From assembly GCA_021789355.1 (NCBI GenBank), contig JAJYJR010000322.1:1-6804 (forward strand): a DNA stretch of 6,804 nt, written 5' to 3'. Position 1 is the stretch's first letter. The number at the start of each line of letters is the position of its first letter. The stretch is from Chloroflexota bacterium (GTDB taxonomy: Bacteria > Chloroflexota > Limnocylindria > Limnocylindrales > CSP1-4). Position numbers and translations under genes: made by a program. Below, one piece after another: positions 1 to 4,617 of the stretch. The notes under the pieces are model-generated. The model did no database searches and was not told where the DNA came from. It was given only the letters and a program-made list of their open reading frames with translations.

Positions 1-579
1 CTGGCCGCGGCCAATGAGGGCGGCTACGTCGAGGGCGCCATGGCCGCCATGCTCAGCAAGTCGCACGTGCTGGGGGCCATCGGCCCGATCGCGGCGGGCG
101 ATGACCAGCTCTTCATCGACGGGTTCGCGGCCGGGGCCAAGTCGGTGGACAAGTCCATCACCATCCATCCCGTCTACACCGGTTCGTACAGCGACACCAG
201 CCTCTACGCCACGGCGGCCAAGACGTTCGTCGCGGGGGGCGCGGACGTGCTCGCCGGCACGACGCAGGCATCAGCCGGGGCGATCGGCGTGGCCAAGCAG
301 AACAACATTCCCTGGTTTGGGAACGACTGGTCGATGGCCACACTTGCCCCGCAGTTGGTCGTCGCGACCGAGGTCTACAACTGGGCGCCAGTCCTCACGC
401 AGATGTTCACCGAGATCCGCGCGGGCAAGCTCGGCGGCGCCACCTACACTATCAACCTGGGCAACGGTGGCGAGGTCATCCAGTTCAACTCCGGCTATGC
501 CCTGCCCGCCAACGTGAAGGCGAAGGCTGACGCGCTCATCAAGGGCATCACCGATGGATCAATCACCCCACCGCAGTGA
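1..579 (+). CDS. BMP/PnrA-type ABC transporter substrate-binding protein, C-terminal part (5' end outside window)
   Basis: This is the C-terminal 192 residues of a periplasmic or lipid-anchored solute-binding protein of the BMP (basic membrane protein, PnrA-like) family, whose members deliver nucleosides or similar ligands to an ABC importer. The frame is open from base 1, so the N-terminus, including any signal peptide or lipobox, lies upstream; the first internal ATG (40) is not the true start. Family hallmarks are visible in order: a Rossmann-like GAIGPIAAGDDQLFIDGF strand-helix, the VYTGSYSD segment, AAKTFVAGGADVLAGTT (the usual GADVI ligand-pocket region), NIPWFGNDW, the hinge-like VVATEVYNWAPVLT, and a C-terminal helix ending KALIKGI-type with DGSITPPQ. 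The stop is TGA at 577. No ABC ATPase or permease follows in the window, so any transporter partners must lie upstream or elsewhere. The ligand cannot be read from this part. Confidence 0.88.
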   Translation: MAAANEGGYVEGAMAAMLSKSHVLGAIGPIAAGDDQLFIDGFAAGAKSVDKSITIHPVYTGSYSDTSLYATAAKTFVAGGADVLAGTTQASAGAIGVAKQNNIPWFGNDWSMATLAPQLVVATEVYNWAPVLTQMFTEIRAGKLGGATYTINLGNGGEVIQFNSGYALPANVKAKADALIKGITDGSITPPQ

Positions 580-586
580 TGACCGG

Positions 587-604
587 GGGCCAGCGGACTG
601 GCCC
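587..604 (+). terminator. Candidate terminator hairpin after the BMP gene
   Basis: A perfect 7-bp stem (gggccag / ctggccc) with tetraloop cgga begins 8 bases after the TGA stop. There is no T-run, so it is not a classical intrinsic terminator. Position and stability fit a GC-rich terminator or 3'-end stabiliser. Confidence 0.45.
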
Positions 605-634
605 TGACCAGCCCGTCCCCACGCGCGACCCGGT

Positions 635-662
635 CCGAGCCGCCATTGCCGGGTGGGCTCGG
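635..662 (+). terminator. Second weak hairpin downstream of the BMP gene
   Basis: A 7-bp inverted repeat (ccgagcc at 635-641, ggctcgg at 656-662) with a 14-base loop and no T-run. It may act with the hairpin at 587-604 as a tandem 3' structure; in such GC-rich DNA it may also be chance. Confidence 0.2.
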
Positions 663-711
663 TAGCCGCCGGATCCTGGGGCTGGCCGCCGGAGAGCATC
701 TTCACGCGCAC

Positions 712-741
712 GATCGGAGCCGGTCCCCGCTGGCTCCGATC
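712..741. repeat. Perfect 10-bp inverted repeat / strong hairpin
   Basis: gatcggagcc (712-721) is matched exactly by ggctccgatc (732-741) across a 10-base loop. In RNA the stem could extend to about 12 bp through G-U and G-C pairs inside the loop. No T-run follows on either strand. It lies about 130 bases after the BMP stop and about 150 bases before the restriction-enzyme remnant. It could be a bidirectional terminator, a protein-binding palindrome or a scar of a mobile element; the sequence does not decide. Confidence 0.5.
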
Positions 742-893
742 ACTGCGTGTCTACGATAAGCCGGTGTCGGCGACCGATGTGCCACCCAACCTGGCACGGC
801 GAGCGCGGTATGCTCGTGCGTGACGGGACGCACACCGGCGAGGGGCAGGCCGGCCGACGGGTGAGCCGCCGGACCGAGCGCGAGGGGCGTGGG

Positions 894-1190
894 TTGGCCG
901 AGGTCATCGAGAACCCGATCCTCAACTCGCCGTACTGCGCGCCCACGCGCCACTTCTACTTCGACGATGACGGCCTCCCATCCTCGGCCCTGCTCCACCG
1001 AGCGTCGTGGGCGAACGAGGAGCACGAGCAGCGCGTGCAGGCCCGCCGGCTGCGGGCGGTGAAGGTCGCTGTTTCGAGTTGGTATCGCTGCACGTCGGCC
1101 GACGCCGCACGCGCGGTCACGACGAGCATGGTCGACGCCAGCACCGTCGCGGTGGCCGGCACCAACGCCCAAGGCGTCCTCCCCATGTGA
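894..1190 (+). pseudogene. Remnant of a type III restriction Res subunit (N-terminal stub)
   Basis: The frame from the TTG at 894 begins LAEVIENPILNSP and continues through TRHFYFDDDG to about base 974. This matches, from memory, the conserved N-terminus of large type III-like Res proteins of the BPTD_3080 type (usual pattern: I-I/E-NPILNSP-F/Y-x-x-P-x-RHF-x-F-D-D-x-G). Those are ATP-dependent helicase-nucleases of around 1000 residues. After FDDDG the family match stops. The usual continuation is absent and about 71 unrecognised residues follow to the TGA at 1188. No Walker A, DEAH or nuclease motif is present. A GAGGGG at 882-887, 6 bases before the TTG, is a plausible ribosome binding site, so the original start seems preserved. 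I read it as the 5' stub of a destroyed gene; a short chimeric ORF is possible. It is distinct from the larger helicase at 4618-6741, whose C-terminus belongs to another Res subfamily. Confidence 0.55.
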
Positions 1191-1390
1191 GCATGCGCGG
1201 TGGGCCACCGTGGGGAACTGCGAGGCGACGGCCGGCTCGCCGCGGCCCCTCGCCGCATCGTGGGCCAGGAGCGAAACGGCGGCTGCCGGCGTCGGGGTGC
1301 GGTCTCCACCGCCGTCGATGACGCCGCCGAGTCGCATTCTGGTGCTCCGGCCAGCTCCGCCTCCTTGCCGCACGCAACGCGTCGCGGTCG
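1191..1390. other. Convergent intergenic region, no gene seen
   Basis: The region lies between the plus-strand remnant and the 3' end of the minus-strand DUF6884 gene. I find no conserved protein in any frame, no RNA gene and no T-tailed terminator. A 13-base palindrome (cggtggg/ccaccg, 1198-1210) is the only local structure noticed and could be chance. Confidence 0.4.
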
Positions 1391-2992
1391 TCACCCCTGG
1401 CGTGTCGCGGCCACCCCCTGGAAGGTGCACTCTTGGCAGACAGCGGAGATCGGTCGCCGTACGCGGGCTCGTTCGCAGAACGTGCAGCCCCACTTGGCAT
1501 AGAACCACAGGGCCGGGTCCAGGGCACCCGGCGTATCGCGCAGGCCGTCGGGACCGACCGCCCCGTGCTGGGCGACATCCTTCGCCCAGGTCGCCTGGAT
1601 GAGCTCTCGGACGGCCTCGAGGTCGCGACCCGCGGTGTCGGTCACGCCGAGGTACTCGGTCACCTTGCGTACCTGGACGTCGACGGCGACCGGCACGACC
1701 TCGAGCGAGCTGATGGCGGCCCCGCCCGGGTAGGCGAGCAGCCGCACCCAGAGGGGGCCGACCTTCGGCCCGCCGAGCAACGGGAACAGCGGCGTGCCGT
1801 CGCTCGATGCGAGGGCGAGCTCCTCGAGCAGCACGGCCGCGTCACCGCGGCCTGCGAACACGACGGTATGGACGCCCGGAGCAAGGCGCTGGTCAGCGAG
1901 GGTCTCGGCGAGGATCCGCCACCCGAACGCGTCGATCACGTGCCGCTGGCTCACGCCGTACCGGCGGAGCGCGTCCGCCAGCTCCCGTAGCGGGCGAGCG
2001 ACGACGGCCCGCGGATCGAACGCCCAAGGCTCGTCCTGATAGAGCCGCACCCCGGCCTCGGTCAGGCGGTCCGCGTCGCGGGCGCGGTCCATCGCCGCAC
2101 AGAACGTCAGGAACCGCCGGACGGCCTCGGCGGACGCGCCCGCCGCCTGCAGCTCGTGGACGGCGACGACCTCGGGCATCCCGTCCCAGCCCGATGCCGG
2201 GGCCCCCGGACGGTCCGAGATGTCGACGCGCCCGGTCATGAACAGCTCACTGATGCGTCGGCCCAGCCCGCGCCCGTCACCGACCGCCGTGGGGTCCGAG
2301 CGGATCATCGTCGGGGCCTTGAGGCTCGTGACGGCCGCTCTCGCGAACCCGAGCCGTTCCCCGTACCAGGCGAGCTGCTCGCCGATCCGGAGGCCCTCGA
2401 GCGGACGGGTGAGCCGCGCCCCCCGGCCGCGGAGTGGCGGGCCGATCGCGAGGACGTACTCGTCGCCGGCGTGGATCTCGATGCGCCTGCCGGCGAGGGT
2501 CCCGAGGGCGCGTTCGAGGTCGGCCGCGACGCGCTCCGCCAGCTCGTGTCGCGCCGCGAGCGGCAGTCGATTGATCCGCGTGTCGTAGGGGGCGATCACC
2601 CGTTCGGGGTCGACCAGCCCGTACTCGGCGCTGACGATCCACCACGGGCGCCCCGACGCCTCCGCGTACCGGCGCCGGCGGCGGAACAACTCCGACCGGT
2701 AGAGGTCCTTGGCCGCCATCGGCGACGCGTTCTTCTGGGAGACGCAGCCGAGGAGGACGGCGTCAGGCGGGCTGATCGGCGCTGGCGCCGGCGGGGCGGC
2801 CGTCAGCGCGACGGGAATGGGTCGCAGGGAAGGCTGGGGGTGGAGCGTCATGTACACGATCTGATAGCGCACGTCGAGCCGGCGGGCGATCTCCGCGACA
2901 GGCACGCCGGCAGCCGCGAGCTCGAGGATGACGTCGCGGCGGGGGCGGCGGCGCCCCTCCCACTCGACCAGCACCAGGCGCCCGTCCTTCAT
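1391..2992 (-). CDS. Multidomain protein: HTH-like + DUF6884 + HhH-GPD glycosylase-like + Cys4 tail
   Basis: A 533-residue product is expected from the ATG at 2992. That start is chosen because GGAGGG sits 5 bases upstream; the frame is open further, to an ATG at 3112 that would overlap the upstream gene by 14 bases. Residues about 18-50 (DVILELAAAGVPVAEIARRL...) resemble a DNA-binding helix-turn-helix. Residues about 77-212 match DUF6884: LLGCVSQK, KDLYRSELF, SAEYGLVDPERVIAPYD, then PLEGLRIGEQLAWY; the pattern recalls YaaA-like proteins. The C-terminal half holds FPLLGGPKVGPLWVR (about 403-417) and PVAVDVQVRKVTEYLGV (434-450). These resemble the hairpin and the Asp-bearing VDxHVxRV motif of HhH-GPD DNA glycosylases, with K410 and D438 as candidate catalytic residues. 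The tail has C503-x2-C506-x12-C519-x2-C522, suggesting zinc or Fe-S binding. The DUF6884 call is strong, the glycosylase call moderate, and the substrate is unknown. It follows the UDG-like gene by 106 bases and is probably co-transcribed with it. Confidence 0.75.
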   Translation of the reverse strand: MKDGRLVLVEWEGRRRPRRDVILELAAAGVPVAEIARRLDVRYQIVYMTLHPQPSLRPIPVALTAAPPAPAPISPPDAVLLGCVSQKNASPMAAKDLYRSELFRRRRRYAEASGRPWWIVSAEYGLVDPERVIAPYDTRINRLPLAARHELAERVAADLERALGTLAGRRIEIHAGDEYVLAIGPPLRGRGARLTRPLEGLRIGEQLAWYGERLGFARAAVTSLKAPTMIRSDPTAVGDGRGLGRRISELFMTGRVDISDRPGAPASGWDGMPEVVAVHELQAAGASAEAVRRFLTFCAAMDRARDADRLTEAGVRLYQDEPWAFDPRAVVARPLRELADALRRYGVSQRHVIDAFGWRILAETLADQRLAPGVHTVVFAGRGDAAVLLEELALASSDGTPLFPLLGGPKVGPLWVRLLAYPGGAAISSLEVVPVAVDVQVRKVTEYLGVTDTAGRDLEAVRELIQATWAKDVAQHGAVGPDGLRDTPGALDPALWFYAKWGCTFCERARVRRPISAVCQECTFQGVAATRQG

Positions 2993-2997
2993 TCGAA

Positions 2998-3003
2998 CCC
3001 TCC
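2998..3003 (-). promoter_or_regulatory. Ribosome binding site fixing the DUF6884 gene start
   Basis: On the minus strand GGAGGG lies 5 bases before the ATG at 2992. The alternative ATG at 3112 has only a weak GAGG nearby, so this site favours the shorter protein. Confidence 0.6.
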
Positions 3004-3098
3004 AGCGCGGAGCGTCATCAGCCGACTGGCGCTCAAGCGGAAGGGTACGTCCGTCTAAGTCGTCCGATCCGGCCTGCCGCGGCACCCTGAACGTGCGC

Positions 3099-3863
3099 CT
3101 ACACCCGCGCATACGCCTCGCGAACCACGCGGTGGTACGTCAGGAAGGACGCGTGGTGCTCGGCGGAGGCGAGGCGCGCGTTCGGCTGCGGCACGACGGT
3201 CACTCGCGCCGGGACCCTGCGGAGCCGGTCCCCGAGGGCTGCCTCCACGCCCCGGCCGATGCAGATGATGTGCGAGGGAGCTGCACCCTCGACCGCGTAC
3301 CGCACGTGATGGTCCCATCCCGTCCGCAGGCACGCGTCCAGCGTGGCCTTGTCCGGCTTCGGGCGTCCCGGGAGGTACAGGGCCGCGGGGCTCGTGTCGA
3401 GCAGCCAGACGCCGAGGTCGCGCAGCCGCCGCAGCAGGTCCAACTTGTTCGCGACCCGCTCATCGGGCGGCGTCCTCGACGCCTGGATCGGCGCGAAGTC
3501 CCCGTTGCCACCGACGCGGTTCACGCAGCTGAAGAAGATCTTCCAGAACTGGGGGGTCCCCCCGTTCCTCGGAGACTCGATCGGGCGGTCCAGCAGGTCG
3601 TTCTCGCCGTAGCCGAGGCAGTACACGAGCCGGACGAAGCCGCGAGGCAGGTCCGGCGGGGCGGAGGCGGGCAGCGCCATCGTTCGCGCCAGTTCTCCAC
3701 GGGTGGTGAAGACGTGCGACTCCGCAAGGAGGACGACCCTCACCCGCTCGGGGCGCCAGTACCAGCGGTGCTCCTCGGCCCGACGCAGCACGTCGAGCGG
3801 CTCGGCATCCGAGCCGAGCAGTCTCGCCATCCGCCCGTGGCATTCCAGGAGCGTGTCTGTCAC
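3099..3863 (-). CDS. Uracil-DNA-glycosylase-superfamily-like protein
   Basis: The 254-residue product has the layout of a UDG-superfamily fold. A hydrophobic strand leads into the first active-site-like loop (VRVVLLAESHVF, residues 41-52; the usual families have G-E/D-x-P there). An aromatic segment follows (QFWKIFFSCVN, 105-115), then a central strand (WLLDTSPAALY, 153-163), a late strand-helix (HIICIGRGVEAAL, 198-210) and a C-terminal loop VVPQPNARL (223-231), in the place of the family's HPS-P motif. UDG-like enzymes cut the N-glycosidic bond of a damaged or modified base; some relatives act on other substrates or have lost activity. The motif residues differ from canonical UDGs, so activity is unproven. 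The start is GTG at 3863; an internal ATG at 3830 would remove 11 residues. The ribosome binding site is weak (GACGGGG). It appears to be first in an operon with the DUF6884/HhH-GPD-like gene. Confidence 0.6.
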   Translation of the reverse strand: MTDTLLECHGRMARLLGSDAEPLDVLRRAEEHRWYWRPERVRVVLLAESHVFTTRGELARTMALPASAPPDLPRGFVRLVYCLGYGENDLLDRPIESPRNGGTPQFWKIFFSCVNRVGGNGDFAPIQASRTPPDERVANKLDLLRRLRDLGVWLLDTSPAALYLPGRPKPDKATLDACLRTGWDHHVRYAVEGAAPSHIICIGRGVEAALGDRLRRVPARVTVVPQPNARLASAEHHASFLTYHRVVREAYARV

Positions 3864-3931
3864 CGGCGTGCCCCGTCGGGAGCCACCGCTGCTGGACGCT
3901 GGATCCGGACCTCGTCGGCGACCCTGCCCAT
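3860..3931 (-). CDS. Possible 23-codon leader peptide overlapping the UDG-like start
   Basis: A short frame starts at an ATG at 3931 (MGRVADEV...) directly preceded by an in-frame GTG. It ends in a TGA (3862-3860) that overlaps the GTG start of the UDG-like gene by two bases (GTGA). Such overlap is typical of translational coupling. There is no Shine-Dalgarno site, but a -10-like TAGGCT lies 10 bases upstream, which would fit leaderless or nearly leaderless translation. There is no homology evidence and chance is quite possible. Confidence 0.18.
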   Translation of the reverse strand: MGRVADEVRIQRPAAVAPDGARR

Positions 3932-3941
3932 CACGATCTCG

Positions 3942-3947
3942 AGCCTA
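3942..3947 (-). promoter_or_regulatory. Candidate -10 box for the UDG-like/DUF6884 operon
   Basis: The minus strand reads TAGGCT, a TAnnnT-type -10 element as seen in GC-rich bacteria, with no convincing -35 hexamer. A start site about 7 bases downstream would put the transcript 5' end next to the GTG-ATG of the small leader frame. Confidence 0.22.
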
Positions 3948-4061
3948 GCGCAGTTCGAAGGCCGGGCACGCTCCCTCGCGCACCAGCGGCCGGGGGTGAC
4001 ATCTGACATGGTGGCGGCCCCGGAGCAGAGTGACCGCCCCGCGGGCTTCGGTCCGGCCCCG

Positions 4062-4081
4062 ACGATAATGGTGGTTATCGT
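4062..4081. promoter_or_regulatory. 7-bp inverted repeat, possible operator
   Basis: acgataa (4062-4068) and ttatcgt (4075-4081) form a perfect 7-bp dyad around tggtgg. It is unusually AT-rich for this window and lies about 200 bases upstream of the UDG-like gene start, so it could be an operator for the HTH-bearing protein of that operon. That link is inference. Confidence 0.3.
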
Positions 4082-4276
4082 GATCGTCCGGCGAGCCCAG
4101 AGCGGCCAGACGCCGAAGGCATCGTTGGGGCCGGACTGGGACTAGCCCCCGGATCAGCGCGGACCAGACTGATGCCCAGCACGGACGCCGGGTCGTCGCG
4201 GAGTCTCGGCAGGTGCCCGCTGACCGCCGCGGATGCCCCAGGACGCGACGCCAGGCGAAATATGGTCTTCCGATGT

Positions 4277-4298
4277 CGGCCCGTGTGCGATCGGGCCG
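4277..4298. repeat. 7-bp hairpin in the long gap
   Basis: cggcccg (4277-4283) pairs exactly with cgggccg (4292-4298) across an 8-base loop (tgtgcgat). There is no T-run. It could be part of a structured RNA or terminator, or chance in GC-rich DNA. Confidence 0.25.
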
Positions 4299-4617
4299 GG
4301 ACCTTGGCGTTACGCGTTAGACACTTGGTCTGAGCAGGCGCCCGGCACCCTGGATGGTTGGCCCGCTCACCGGAACGGAGGGCCGAGTAGATCGGGTGAC
4401 TTCGTCCTCCTAACCAGAGCGGCGAACAGCGGATAAGCCGCAGGTGAGCGTCGCCCGCTACGGTGTCTCCTGCCTCGGCTCCCGGGTCGACGACGATCCC
4501 GGTCAGCCGGCCAGCTCGAACGGCCGCGTCCGGGGCCACTTCGACCGACAAGGAGTCACCGAACCGGCACGTCACACCCGCTGTTCAAGAGGCGGCGGAT
4601 CGGCGATCGACAGCTCT

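Larger units (their letters stand above)
580..893. other. Intergenic stretch rich in hairpins, no gene seen
   Basis: No credible gene was found between the BMP stop and the restriction-enzyme remnant. A plus-strand frame is open from an ATG at 747 into the remnant, but its first 49 codons are arginine-rich, low-quality translation without a recognisable motif and look like untranslated leader. The stretch holds three inverted repeats (587-604, 635-662, 712-741), listed separately. Confidence 0.6.
3864..4617. other. 754-bp gap between the helicase and the UDG-like operon; no credible gene
   Basis: Apart from the 23-codon candidate leader frame, none of the six frames gives a product I recognise. 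The longest minus-strand frame (4575-4075) translates to a low-complexity, motif-free sequence. No tRNA-like acceptor/T-loop pairing, CRISPR repeat or T-tailed terminator was found. It contains an inverted repeat at 4062-4081, a hairpin at 4277-4298 and a candidate promoter at 3942-3947. It may be a regulatory region, a decayed gene or a structured RNA. Confidence 0.5.

Noticed and set aside
747..893. ATG at 747 as the start of the Res remnant
   Set aside because: The 49 codons before the TTG at 894 lack family resemblance, whereas the TTG has a well-placed GAGGGG and begins directly at the conserved N-terminus.
702..1508. Minus-strand 268-codon frame running past the end of the DUF6884 gene
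   Set aside because: It overlaps the 3' end of a supported gene and the plus-strand Res remnant, and shows no recognisable motif.
2993..3112. Longer start (ATG at 3112) for the DUF6884 gene
   Set aside because: It has a weak ribosome binding site and a nondescript 40-residue extension; the ATG at 2992 has GGAGGG at ideal spacing. It is not fully excluded, since a 14-base overlap with the upstream gene would be normal in an operon.
2156..4145. Long plus-strand open frames (300 and 405 codons) over the UDG-like and DUF6884 genes
   Set aside because: They lie antisense to two genes with clear motifs; their translations are arginine/proline/aspartate-rich without domains, as expected for GC-rich shadow frames.
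4277..4340. Possible tRNA or tRNA fragment (attachment site) near the 4277-4298 hairpin
   Set aside because: I could find no acceptor-stem pairing, T-loop consensus or plausible anticodon arm.
4075..4575. Minus-strand 166-codon frame in the long gap
   Set aside because: No family resemblance, biased towards Arg/Ser/Gly/Pro, and the frame's end runs through the inverted repeat; I could not support it as a gene.
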